A stretch of DNA of 64,000 nucleotides from Nymphaea colorata (taxonomy: Eukaryota > Streptophyta > Magnoliopsida > Nymphaeales > Nymphaeaceae), in assembly GCF_008831285.2 (NCBI RefSeq), contig NW_022204508.1, positions 1,070,575 to 1,134,574 on the forward strand, in the 5' to 3' direction. The position numbers were made by a program, and so were the translations under genes. Under the pieces are notes generated by a model. The model made no database searches and was not told the DNA's origin. It saw only the letters and a list, made by a program, of their open reading frames with translations. This document shows positions 24,480-36,255 of the stretch, piece after piece (the first letter of the stretch is position 1; every line of letters starts with the position of its first letter).

Positions 24480-25510
24480 GAAGTGGCTAGATGTCATAAC
24501 TAAGAACCAAGAAAGGCAGTACAAGTACGCATGAGGTCAAGAATGCCAAAACCCCCCAAGAGCCAAGGATGAGTAACAACCTTCCGATGCACAAGACAAT
24601 CCGAGGGGTGCTCACCTCCCCAAAAAAAGTGCTAGAGGAGACGATTTAGACTAGTGAATGTGGCAACAGATGGCTTGTAAAGACCAAGAGCATGGAGTGT
24701 GATGGAGGCTAGACATTGCTAGACCAAGGTGATTCTACGGTGAATGAGAGGACGTTAACCTACCAGTCTTGCTGCAACCAAAGCATGCTTCTGCAAAAAG
24801 TGCAGTTGCAGGATCGACATGGAAGAGTGACAGCTGACAATATGATTAATGAAACCCAGAGGCTGAGTCAAAAAGCTGAAGCAACTACCAAACTCTAGCA
24901 ATCTGCTGCGGGGAGGTAGTGTCAAAGATGATGAAATCGTCTGCATATTGAATGATGGAGAAACAGAAAAAGCTAGGGAGTGGCAACACATCGAAAAAGT
25001 TGGAATCTGACGAAGACTTGAAGAGGGTAGCAAAAGCTTCAGCAACAAGGTTAAAGGGAAGCGGAGGAAGGGGACAGCCCTCACGATGCCCATGATGCAA
25101 TGAGTAGAACTGACCGACAGACTCATTAAAGGAAATGGCCATCTGAGCCCTGACAACTGGTCCAAAGTCGAACCCATGGAGGAGGAAGAAGAGGAAATCT
25201 CAGCTGACCGAATGAAAAGCTTTCGCGATATCAATTTTAAGGATAAATGATGGAGAGCGGGAAGAGTAGATGCAATGGACAACCTCATTTGCTAAGAAGA
25301 CTTGTGACGGAAGACATGACAAGATAGAGACGGGAAGCAAGAAGTCTTGCCATAAGCTTATAATGAGTGCCAAGGATAGAGATAGGGCAAAGGTCTCAAA
25401 TACTGGAGGCGTTTGCCCTCTTAGGAATAAGAACACAGACAGCTCTGTTAAATTCCCCAAAGGGGATGGAGTTGGTACCAAACTCTTGAAAGAAGACCAT
25501 GAAATCAGGA
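24480..25510 (-). mobile_element. LINE (L1-type) reverse-transcriptase relic
   Basis: On the minus strand the decayed reading contains VCVLIPKRANASS at the start. It is followed by NEVVHCIYSSRSPSFILKID and IAKAFHSVS (RT block with the first catalytic D), GCPLPPLPFNLVAEAFATL, and QYADDFIIFD at 24950-24921, the second catalytic block with the intact DD pair. The frames jump between these motifs and several stops are present, so it is dead. Both the 5' part (endonuclease) and a poly(A) tail are not recognised, so the boundaries are approximate. Confidence 0.75.
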
Positions 25511-28500
25511 TGGTTTTACCATATATATTCTCTCTCTCTCTCCCTCTCTCTCTCTTTCTCAAAAGCACATTATAAAACATGTGAACTAATAAACATATTC
25601 TTTATTTTTTTAAAACATATTAAAAATATAAGCCTATTAAAATTCATTTTTTTTCTCTCTCTACACACGGAAGACTTAAAATCAACATAAAATGAAAGAA
25701 AATACTTAAGAAAATATGTAAAAAAAACATGCAATCCTATAAAATACTCTCTCTCTTGGTCTTTGTCTTTCTATCTCTATAAATACAATTGACCTAAAAT
25801 TTAGATACAATAAAAGAAAATGCACAATAAAAGATGTAAAAGATACATGAGCCAAAAAAATTATTTATCTGCCATGGTCTGCTTTCAAACTTGACCGTTT
25901 AAAGTAATACTGGATGGCTTTTTATTTTTTATTTTTTTTCATACAACTTCTGCCATGATTTAACTGCGATCCACTTCAAGATCGGTTGTCAATGTTTCAC
26001 CAAACTGAAAGCCATTATAGGAGATCCTATTTGAAATTTCCTAAAAATATTCATGATTGCCAATGAACATGGCTATATGAGAGTGTGCGGTTTGGCTGTC
26101 CATCTCATAAACTTACCACGAATTTTTCTTTCTTCTAATTTTACAAAAAATTTTCTAGTATTCTGAATTGAGGATGGGCAAGATCCATGCATGCAAAGCA
26201 AAATATTATTGATATGACTGCTGTCCAAGTCTCAACCTCGTAATTCATTATATACCAAAGATGAAAGGCCTCAAATTTATATATTGTTTTGTGCCTGTGC
26301 AGAAAAAAGAGACACAAGCCATCAAACTCTTAATTCTCTCTAAATTAAATGCCCCAAGCAGAACGCTCACAAACTTGCATGCACACGGTGCCATTAATCG
26401 AATTGAGAGGTACTTAGATGCACTTTCCACAAAAGAAGAATGAAACAGGTGATACTACAGTTCATTTTACAATGAAAATTCCCATCATATTCTGCTTTTC
26501 TGGACGTCTCCAAATTCTGAATATGCACAATCAATTGTAGTAGATGCAGGAAGTGGAACCAGAAGAGGAAAACTGAGGCATAAGGCCTCTAAAGACTCCC
26601 CACATTTGTATGACTTGAAATGAAAAACAAAATTTATATACATATCAAATGGATCATTTTCAGTATACAATGTCAACCTTTTCAATATACATTGTCAGTG
26701 GACAAGATCAAATGGAGATGGTAACGCTCTGTCATGGACATTGGGCAGATTGAAGCCAATGATCCAGGATCATTGTGAAGGTTCACGCAAGAGATAGAGA
26801 AGCAAAAATAAATTTGCTTACAAATGCCAAATGTGGACCAGATGAACTAAAATACAAATCAGAATTTCAGCAAACACATCATATGCACAGAAAAGAAAAC
26901 ACCTTCTCAGCATCAAATCATATGCACCAACCACCTCAAGCTTATAAGATACAATGGAATTAAACTAAAAAAATATAAAAAAGGGAAATACGTGCCAATT
27001 TAAGTTTTAAATGTCCTTGTTGAAGAACTGATGGATTGAGATCTTGAACCAGATTCAACTTATTGTTTATGTGGAAGAAATGAAGAAGGTGAACACTAAT
27101 TGTTCCTCGTTATTTTCATTTTCATTTACTGCAGTGGCTAAAACTTGCACCTCTAGGCTACGCGATACTATTTCCATAACTAAAATAAACAGGTATGGGA
27201 ATAGCGGATCTCCTTAGGGAAGACCTGGTTTAAGATGCAACCAAGCTCCCTCCCTCCCACTGATGAGATGGTCTGAGGAAACCGACGTGACTAGTACCTT
27301 AAATTTGAGAGACCTGGCATTGGCTGAAACCCAAATGCCGACCCGTTCGTTTTGGTCCCCCGACTTAATACGCTGCTGCCATTTAAATGTAGTTTAAAAC
27401 CCTCACTCACCAGAGAAAGTTGAGTGCGGTACGATGCAAAGAGAAAAAGGTATTTTTGTAATTCTGAAAAAGAAATATTTTTCATTTTTTATTTTTATTT
27501 TATTTTTATTTGTATTATGTAAACTAAAGATATTTTAATCACAAAATTAGTGCACTAGTATAACACATATAACCAAATTTTCACACTCACACCATCCATT
27601 GCCATAATTGCGACCCCTTCCTCGTCCTGGACGACCAGGAATTTGTTGTGGGCTGTAAAAAAAAGTGACATTAATTAACACGGATTTCAATTTCATGTAC
27701 AAATAATCGCGAGAACGACCAATTTATATAAAAGCAATTGTTGTTTGATTGGCGCATGAGCTGTGTTCACGAGAACAATGAATAATTTATCTATTTATTT
27801 ACTTTTAATGAAATAATACTAATGACACATGGGTGAAATAATATATAACATGTATTATTATATTTTAAATGTTACTCAGTTCATTATTAGCATAATTTTA
27901 GGGCTTGTTTGGTTTCAAATCTAGAAATCTTTTCTTATTTTTCACTTCAGATTCTGTAAAAATGATGCTTTAATGGTGTTACCTGTATATCCATAAGATT
28001 GGTGTTAGCTTACTGTAGATATATCTCTTAATAATGAAATATTGAGCTAGTAAGTGGTCTGGTTTGTGTTCGGATCTACCTTAACAGACCTTGTCCTTGG
28101 ACAGAATTTTTGAAAGTGCCCTTCCAGATCAAAACATTATTGGTGCGCTGGAAAATATTCAACATTTACATGTAATCAAGTTGGATAATATTATAGTCAG
28201 GGGTTCAAGGCTCGCTCTTTGTTGCGGGTTCGGTCATATGACTAAATTTGCGCCAGGTGTGAGTTTGATTATGACAGCCATTCAGTTTTCTTTACCCAAC
28301 TTGACTAAAAATTTGTTTCCTGGATACAGAAATATTGAGATTTTAATTTGCTGACGCATTTTCTTCCCTAACTTTATATATAACAACAATTTAGTTTCGT
28401 TGTTGTATGTTTTAAGGTAGATCAAAGGGTTCAGCCAAGATGACTAAATCATTTCAAATGCACTCCTGCTTGTATCACGTTTGCTGAAAACAGTTGCAAA

Positions 28501-28560
28501 CTATTGACTCTTTCACATTCTCTATACTTGGTGATGGAAAACATGACAAAAAAAAAATTG
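25511..28560. other. Intergenic, no recognised gene
   Basis: A (TC)n run at 25528-25560 and general AT-rich sequence. At 27597-27657 the minus strand reads SPQQIPGRPGRGRGRNYGNG, which resembles the Gly/Arg-rich end of copia Gag; this is only 20 residues and could be chance. The frame at 28091-28354 (+) has no recognised motif. Confidence 0.4.
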
Positions 28561-29754
28561 CTGGAACCAAATCAAACAAGGGGGAGAGAGAGAGCGAAAG
28601 GAGCCGATGAAATGCAAATTTGCATATTTAAAGAATAGATTAGTTACAATCTGTCACCGATTTTAAAAGCTACATGCATTTCAAACAATTTAAAATGAAT
28701 AAAAAAGGTTCAGCAGCATGGTAGAGCAGATGATGGAGTGCAGGATATCATCTCCTATCGTCTAACCTTTCCCTAAGATAGTCCTTTAAATGCTGCAGCA
28801 GATGGAGTGCAAGACATGATCTGTTTCTTTGCATCCGTAGGACATGTTCCTGCTGCATCATTTTGTTGGGAAGTAACATCATTGACGTCCATTAGAGACT
28901 TGAGATTTGGGAAGTCTTTAAGAGATAACCGTCTCAGTTTCCAGAGGCATTGCCAGTGGCCTCCCAAACTGATGTCCTCAGTAAAACCTTGTAGGTGCAA
29001 TTCCTCCAGTTGGGAGAGAGCCCACACCCATTTAGGCACCCTTCCCCATTTGAGCTCTTCAACCCTCGAGTCTATCAAAGTCAGATCCTTGAGGAAGGGT
29101 AGAAATGTTGATAGCTGATCTGGTGGCAATGACAGCATTGATTCCATAGCTGCCCCATCCAAGAGCATCAGATTGAGGTTGGGCAGGTGCTGAAGCAATT
29201 TCTACTCCAATCTTGCATTTGGGCAATTCAACACTGTCAGGGCATGGAGCCGAGTCGCTTGACCGTCATGCCCCGGCAGCTCGGATAGAGCATAAATCAA
29301 TTCTTGTGTCTGCATCTTTGGACTGTTCTGAAATTCCACCTCTCTTAAGCATGGCATAAAAGTTACTGTTGCTAATTCCCTTGATCCAGCTGCTGGCCAT
29401 CCTTCCCAGTTGGGCAATTTCCATGCTCTCAGATCGTCAAGTGAAGGAAGGTGAACATCAGCTACTTGCTCTAACCTCTCACAATATTTCACCTCCAACC
29501 ACTCCAAGGCACGCATGTTAGCGAGAGTCTTGAACTTATAACATCCATACACATCCAACCACTTGAGAGCAGGCATGCCATGAGATAATTGCTCGAGGCT
29601 GCCACATCCTTCCACCTGCAACCAGTCCAAGTTGGGCAAGTCACCAATCGTGTTGAGTCCATCATAGCTCCAAATTTTTAAGGACTTTAGCATAGGCATG
29701 CTCGGCAATTCCCACAGTGTAGGGCAGGTGTTGACCTCCAACTTCTCCAATGAT

Positions 29755-30015
29755 TAGGGCTGAACACGAGCCGAGTCGAGCCCGAGCTCGGTCAGCTCGA
29801 ACTCGGCTCGACTAAATAAGACACGAGCTCGACTCGACTCGAACTCGATTATAACTCGACTATCCTGGCTCGAACTCGACTCGATAGTCAATGGTCGAGC
29901 TCGAGCTTGACTCGATTAAGCTCGTTTAGTTGCATCCTAACTTGTTGAGCTCGAGCTCGACTACGGCTCGAATACGTGAAGCTCGATAAGGCTCGAACTC
30001 GTGAGCTCGATTATA
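29755..30015. repeat. Left TIR and subterminal CTCGA repeats of hAT
   Basis: After the TIR, the first ~260 bp are packed with CTCGA/TCGAG pentamers in both orientations (for example GAGCTCGACTCGACTCGAAC). Dense short subterminal repeats are where hAT transposases bind. The same motif fills the right end. Confidence 0.8.
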
Positions 30016-31593
30016 TTACTCATTTCTGTAGTTTTTCAAGAATAGTTTCTTTTTAATGATAGGCAGCCACGGCGAATGGACAAAATGACTTTGGGAATAA
30101 AAGATAATCAGACGAATACTATGTACTTAAGGAGGTTGAGGATAACCTCATATCTTTAGGAGTTTTGCACACAAATGTAAACTAAAAACAACATTAGAAG
30201 TGAACTTTTTATCATTATCCATGCTATACAGGTTAGAGTCCTAAAAGGCAACAAATCAACAATTTGTCATTGACATATATTGTTGAAATAGTTGTAGAAA
30301 CAAACCCGAAGACCAATACAGTTTCAGATCCCACCTGTGCACATATGGCTCCTTTCAAATGCGTCCCTGTAACCAGATTGCCACAGAAGTTGTATAATGA
30401 ATAGCATCTAGAAGGGAAATACACTTGGGGAATCTCCTTGGTAGCTATTACGAGCAGCAATCAAGTCAAACCACGAGATGCTTCCAAATAAGTGCCTTTG
30501 ATAAACACATGCCAACTATAATAGATGTTATATGTAGATACTCCCTATGATGCTTGATTTGCTCTAAGCGGGAACAGAGGAAAAAGCACAGAAGTTTGCC
30601 AACTTTTCTATATCAGCAATAAAGGATACGAAAGTAAGAAGGAGGACGTTGATGCTGTTCGCTACTACATGCCACAGAGTGTGCAGAAGCATACTACGAT
30701 CCCAATAGCAAGAAATGTAAAAATGAACCTGCAAAAAGTCCAATAGATCTGCTTTTAGAACAAAAAAAAATTAAGAAAAGATGCTTAGAAATGCAAAAAA
30801 TTACCCATGAAAACATCCAATAAGGTGTATAAAAAAAATACTATACATCAGTCAGACGGGATTCACGCAAGAAAATACACAACATATTGCATAACGAAAT
30901 GGTCAATATGACATCGTGGAGCAGCTTTATATATGTAGATGACACTGAAGCATCTATTGGGCAGCTGGCACATTGAAACAATGAGGCAATTGAGCGAAGA
31001 GAGATTATTGATGTGCCATCTACATATATAACAAAACTATCACAATAGCTTCATTGAAGAAAGTTTAAAAGGACCAGAGGACTACTTATTAAGAAATTAA
31101 ACTAATGTGCTATGAGCAGTAAACGTCGTTGCTTAGGTTGTCACATTATAGTGGTTTAAGCTGCAAATTCCATTCAACAAAATTAGTTTTAAATAACATA
31201 TGAAGCTTTAGTGCAAATCTGTACATGGATCTTCAATCACTCCTTTTACAGGGAAAGTGCAAGGCAAAGGATTATAATATATTCAACTAACATGAAAAAA
31301 AACTGTCAAAATGCTAAAGAATGGAAGAAAATAAAGGCAGAGCAGAAACACAAATCTATCATAAATATGCTGCAACCTTTTCCAAAACACTACACAATGA
31401 TGACGTTCACTTAGTTGCAAACGTGTTAAGAATTTTCATATCTAGTAATACGAAACAAAAAAGGGAAGAGATGCAGGGCAGCTATATTGTGTGGTGCCAT
31501 AATATTCAAAGGCATGGCTGCAGTCTGTGAAAACGGGTTCTAATATTTATTAGAGCCTTGCAACATCTGAACTTATATGGTGATCTTTTAAGG
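30016..31593. other. hAT interior downstream of transposase
   Basis: About 1.6 kb between the subterminal repeats and the transposase stop. A minus-strand stretch ending at about 30344 reads CYSLYNFCGNLVTGTHLKG and then AICAQ before a CAG|GTGGGA donor-like site, so it could be another captured exon. I cannot identify it. Confidence 0.4.
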
Positions 31594-33995
31594 CTAAGAC
31601 TTGGAATTGATGTTTTCGCTCTTGGTTTTTGCCTTCGATCCTTTTTTGACGAGCAGTTTTCCATCTGAAATAGACACTAGAACAATAAGCAAATGAATAA
31701 AACCAGTACACAGAAAAAGATCAAGAAAAACTACAAGAGGCAACTGAAACAGACACTAGAATCACATTAGATCAAGAAAAAGAAGAAAACAAAACAAAAA
31801 AAAAAAAAGCATTACCAAGAGGCAACTTGAACCATTCTAATGATATATATTCACTTGATTCATCCTCAACCTGAAAGAAATACATATAGTCAATTAACAA
31901 ATGATTCACAAAATATTTAATGAATACAATTTATTCAAAATATACTTACTTGTGTTACAACTTCATGCATTGGATCACCATCATTCTTTACCCAATTACC
32001 CAAACAAACCAAAGCTTCAACTGTTTTTGGCACCAATGAACTACGACTATCATTAACAATTCGACCTCCTGTACTGAAAGCTCTTTCTAAAGCTACAGAA
32101 GTCATTGGAATTGACAACAAGTCACGTGCCATTTGTGAAAGAATTCGATACTTAGATTCCTTATCCTTCCACCATTGCAAAATATTGAAAGAAAAAGCAT
32201 CACCATTATTATCATGCTTAATCAATCCGTCCTCCAAATATGTGTCTATCTCAGATTTGGTGACCTGAAAAGCAACATTCTCAGCTTTACCTAACAAGTT
32301 AAAAAATAGATTTATTCCACATTGTGGGGAGTCTCGATTCTCTCGACTTTGAATACTAGAGGAATTAGTTGAAGCAGTAGAAATATTGACATCCACTTCA
32401 TTTCTTTGAATGTAACTTTGATATACATCTTGTAAAGATTGTTTTACCATTTGCATTTGTTCTTCCCTTTCTTCTCTTGATTAGTAAATTCTTGAAAAGA
32501 CAAATTCTGATAATGTGAGTTTCACGCGTGGATCTAATATGGATGCAATAATCATTATCAAGTTACAGGATTTCCAATATTTATCAAATTTCTCCTTCAT
32601 TTTCACTGCATTGCCTTCATAAACCCACCTTCACTTTCAACTTTTTCCTGCAATATTGCTTGAACTCTCCAAATTTCAAGAAAATATAAGTTTGCTGTTG
32701 CATAAGATGACCCAGAAAATAGGGTCGACACTGAATAAAAAACTTGAAGAAAATCACATATCACTGCAATTTTTTCCCAATCCTCGGGTCCAAGCAACCA
32801 TACCAAACCTGGGTCTTCCATGCTATATCTTGCAAAAGCATCTTTATATAAAAGATCTCTTTCCAACATAAAATATGTTGAATTCCATCGAGTTGGTACA
32901 TCTAACGCTAACTTCTTTGACGTTGAAAGATCCAACTCTCTAGCTGTAGCTGCAAAACCATGGAGTCTTGAAGGTGAAACTTTGATATATTTAACTGCCT
33001 CTTTAATGCTAATGATTTCATCCTTAATGGCACTCAACCCATCTTGTACCATTATATTCAAAATATGTGCACAACATCGCACATGAAAAAATTTACCTCC
33101 ATGATACAAGTTGATGCCGCTCTTTTCCATGTTTTCTTTTAATTTTCTGACAAGAACATCATTTGATGAAGCATTGTCAACTGTAATAGATATTATTTTC
33201 TTTTTAATCTCCCACTCTGCAAGATGCTTAGCAATTACATTTGCTAAAACTAACCCAGTATGAGGTGGCTCAACTTCGGTAAATTGATGATACGTTGTTG
33301 CATCTTCCAATCTTTATCAATGAAATGTGTTGTTAATGCCAAATATCCAAGTTGTTGGTTTGATGTCCACATATCTGTAGTCAAAGCAATCTTCTCAACA
33401 CCCTTGAAGACAAGAAGCAATTTCTTCTTTTCATCTTCATATAATTTCATGACATCTCTCTTAACTGTCGTTCTTGAAACTGGCACCCAGTTAGGAAAAC
33501 CAAGCCTAAGAATGAACCTAAACCAACAATTATCCACTATGAAAAAAGCATGTTCTCCGGTTGCACTAGTTTTGCAATTAACTCTCTTATTGCTTGAGCA
33601 TCAATGTTGGAACCCATTTCCATAAGCTTCTTCGTGACATCTGAAGTAATCCCAGATTTAAAACTTAAAGTAGTTTGCTTTTTGTTAGGAAAACGTGTCA
33701 AACATTTGTGTCTTCTCATTGATGATGTAGAGCCTCCTCCACTTATCGAAAATAGTGCACTGCAGTACTTACATTTTCCTTTTTTGATACCATTTATAAC
33801 AACCTCATCAAAATCATTCCATATTGTAGAAGTCTTTGACCTTGACCTTTTTGCACTACTTATACGTACTTCATGAGCATCTATTGAAACCCCTTCATAG
33901 TTAGGGTCTTGCGAATCTATAGGAGTTTCATTAGAGGAATTTTCTCCGATTGGGACATCATATGAACTCGGTCTCGAATCACATACTTGTTTCCC
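31594..33995 (-). pseudogene. hAT transposase (BED zinc finger, hAT_C), frameshifted
   Basis: Minus strand, in order: a BED-type zinc finger (33860-33690: TIWNDF, then CKYC and RRHKC); the start of the RNase-H-like core (TTDMWTSNQQLGYLALTTHF, at 33420-33345); VDNASSND; CCAHILNIMVQDGL; DVPTRWNSTYFML; and the C-terminal dimerisation domain with ARDLLSIPMTSVALERAFST and SLVPKTVEALVC. Two phase-compatible introns follow: exon end at 31950 (donor GTAAGT), exon 31870-31816, and last exon 31664-31594 ending in TAG. Damage: frameshifts at about 33540 (in a T run), 33283 and 32605, and an in-frame TAA at about 32480. The first exon is not identified: the frame is closed upstream at about 33998 without an ATG, so a 5' exon or another lesion is likely. 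Confidence 0.9.
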
Positions 33996-34766
33996 TTATT
34001 AATGCTCGAGCTTCCTAAATTTGTCATTCTTCAAACTAGTAATTTTCCTCCTGCTCAAGCTATTCTCCTATTTGAACATGAAAAGAAACTACTCATCAAC
34101 AAGCAAATTTGAACATGAAAAGAATCTAAGTATATTTATGGAACTGACGTGCATAGTATTCAGGTTGCACTTCATTACTCATCCTTATTGAGCTCGTTTA
34201 AGGCTCGATTAAAAGCATGATAAATAATGAATTGAACATAAGAAACAGAAGTAGCACAAATCAAATTCGTTTATCTGATAATTACACTTATCAAATGTTA
34301 AAGCTAAAAAATTGAGAAATGTTGAAATTTTAAGTAAATTATGAGATGGGAAGGTAAAGCAATAAACAACAGAAGTATACTTAATAACGTACAAGATTGT
34401 TAAAGCTATTCAGGTTCACACAGAAACTGCTATTACACGGAATGGGACCTTACACAGAAACTGCTATTTCAGTTCATTTCTTGAAACTTTCAATTTTGAT
34501 CACAATCAAACATCAAACATCACAACTTTCCTTCTATATAAACCTTTTTCCCTAGGGATAAACTAAGTGGACATGTTCTAGTCTTGAACATTTAAAATTC
34601 ATAAGTTCCCATTAAAATATCAACAAAAAATAGCATTGAAGAATGCAGAACGTGTCACAAAACAATGGAAGCAAAACTCATGCTTAAAGTGTTACAAACT
34701 TTGAACTGGTAGGTAACAAAGTAATTGATATAAAACTCCCAACTTTTAGACTTAAGACATACTTAC

Positions 34767-34838
34767 AGTATCTCAGTGTAAGTCAAGTTTCCGAGTATTG
34801 GAGGAATAGGGCCAGTCAAAAGATTGCAGCTCAAGTCC
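34767..34838 (-). pseudogene. Captured ERECTA-family LRR exon inside hAT
   Basis: Read on the minus strand, a 72-bp segment lies between an acceptor (GAACCAG, ending 34839) and a donor (GTAAGT, 34766-34761). It encodes DLSCNLLTGPIPPILGNL followed by TYTE, one complete 24-residue leucine-rich repeat. ERECTA-family receptor kinases carry this LRR sequence, with NLTYTEKLYL following, and their LRRs are encoded by 72-bp exons. The flanks at both splice sites are intron-like. I see no neighbouring ERECTA exon, so this is a fragment and not a gene. It sits about 0.8 kb upstream of the BED finger on the same strand as the transposase. Confidence 0.85.
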
Positions 34839-35100
34839 CTGGTTCAATACCAAATTTGTTATCAGATGGATCTCGTCTATCACACAGGCACACAGCTTGA
34901 TGCAGAAAGAAAGTAAAGAAAATAAAAACTTTTGGCATGATAAATACACTTAAGGAATATTGCATCTCCACACTGATACAAATATACAAAGAGAACTGAT
35001 TCATCACACACTGCTATTAAGAAGTAAAAATGAGCATAAACTACTCAACTAGCAGAGAACTGGGTTTCTCTTACTGTTCTAATCCTTAGTTGAATCTTTT

Positions 35101-35320
35101 TCAAGCTATTGTTAGTGTTGCAAGCTCAGCTGAAATCATGGGAAGAACAGAGGAAGGGTTCTGGCCTCTCCCAAATGCATCTTGCAACTTGTCGAGAAGA
35201 TTGTTGCTATTCTCATCAGAGTGAGTACACCTCACCAAAAAATCAAGAAAACACCTTGGTGACAGATAAATGTCAACAGCAGCAGGACAAGAACAAAAAA
35301 AAAGACAGATAAATGTCAAC
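35101..35320 (-). other. Exon-like segment in hAT, unidentified
   Basis: The minus strand reads NNLLDKLQDAFGRGQNPSS and then VLPMISAELATLTIA before a stop, and could begin after an AG at about 35203. The composition is protein-like and unlike its surroundings, and it lies near the captured ERECTA exon. It may be part of another captured gene or of the transposase 5' region. No family recognised. Confidence 0.35.
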
Positions 35321-35347
35321 AGCAGCAGGACAAGAACAAAAAAATGC
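35258..35347. repeat. ~43-bp tandem duplication inside hAT
   Basis: GACAGATAAATGTCAACAGC, then AGCAGGACAAGAACAAAAAAA, occurs twice in a row (from about 35261 and 35303), differing only in the length of the A-run. Confidence 0.75.
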
Positions 35348-35844
35348 TTGCAGAAAACACCTTGGTGATGCTTCTAATACATAAGAATGTTCCTTACTAA
35401 CTGATGAACCAAACTTTAAGTGTGCTTATGATCTTTCTCATGAATTTTAAGCAGTTCAACAACTCACAATGCAGCTTTAAGAGAAACCCAGTTCTTTAAA
35501 TCAATTCCTACCTGTCAGATGCCGATAAGGATTTTCCCCTTTTTTCCTCGCCTAAAAGACTATCAGCATAAGATTAAATCATTCTTCAGAAAAACAAACA
35601 TGAAGGATCTGGAAACATTCAAGATAAAACATGAAGAATGAACCAATCTGGAAAACTAATCAGCATTTTGGGGAGTGGGATTTAATGGACCAACTGGTTA
35701 ATTTGGAGTAGCATTACGGTCGAATGCCATCTTCCAGCTTCTCCCACTTTCCAACACAAACGAGGAAATCAGATTTCCACGTTCTAGAATTTTGTTTATC
35801 AACTTAGGCAGCAAAGAGAGAGAGTTAGAGAGAAGGAGACTTAC

Positions 35845-36035
35845 GTGAAGGGATGACTGATGAGGAGACGACGTGGTCGGTGGTAATCGTCGGGAGAGTT
35901 GCGCGAGGGGGCGAGAGGCGTCAGGCGAGAGACGGAGAGAGGGAGAGTCGGACTCGGAGAGGAGAGAGCAAAAACGAAAAAAGGAAAGGATATGAGAAAC
36001 CCTAAAATTCTTCCTGCCTTGGCGCTTTCTCATCT
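35845..36035 (-). promoter_or_regulatory. Putative 5' leader exon of a hAT transcript
   Basis: On the minus strand: an AT-rich stretch with TTTATTAAACC, then AGGGTTTCTC (telo-box-like, about 36005-35996), then a C/T-rich leader ending TTCAC followed by a GTAAGT donor (35844-35839). This looks like a non-coding first exon transcribed toward the transposase. It may be native to the element or captured with a host promoter. No start codon assignment is possible. Confidence 0.4.
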
Positions 36036-36059
36036 TGATTTTGAACCGGTTTTAAAAAA

Positions 36060-36255
36060 ACCGGTTTAATAAATAATCGAGCCAATTCGAGTTTAACGAG
36101 TTCCCTCACATGAACTCGAACTCGACTCGATTAATTAAACGAGTCGGCTCGTCAACTCAAGCTCGACTCGTTTAACTAAATAAGCAGCTCGTTTAAACAT
36201 ACGAGTCGAGTTAAACGAGTCAAGCTCGAGTAGCTCGACTCGTTGAACAGCCCTA
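36060..36255. repeat. Right TIR and subterminal CTCGA repeats of hAT
   Basis: Mirror of the left end: about 200 bp rich in CTCGA/TCGAG and AAACGAGT, ending with the TIR. Just inside, AACCGGTT occurs twice around an A run (36044-36066), making a small inverted repeat. Confidence 0.8.

Larger units (their letters stand above)
29755..36255 (-). mobile_element. Complete hAT transposon (6501 bp) in an NLR gene
   Basis: Terminal inverted repeats TAGGGCTGAACACGAGCCGAG (left) and CTCGACTCGTTGAACAGCCCTA (right, inner to outer) bound the element, and the identical 8-bp sequence CCAATGAT flanks it (29747-29754 and 36256-36263). Eight-bp duplications and TAGGG-type ends are hallmarks of hAT elements. 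Paralogues A (about 15832-15850) and B (about 48594-48612) show the uninterrupted TCTTCCAATGATTTAATTCC, i.e. empty sites. Contents: a damaged transposase gene on the minus strand, subterminal CTCGA repeats, a captured ERECTA-like exon and other exon-like pieces. Because the transposase is broken, further movement would need a helper. Confidence 0.95.

Noticed and set aside
27597-27657. Gly/Arg-rich SPQQIPGRPGRGRGRNYGNG on the minus strand as a second copia Gag
   Set aside because: Only about 20 residues, low complexity, no adjoining zinc knuckle or protease.
28091-28354. 87-codon plus-strand frame
   Set aside because: No family recognised and no splice, promoter or homology support.
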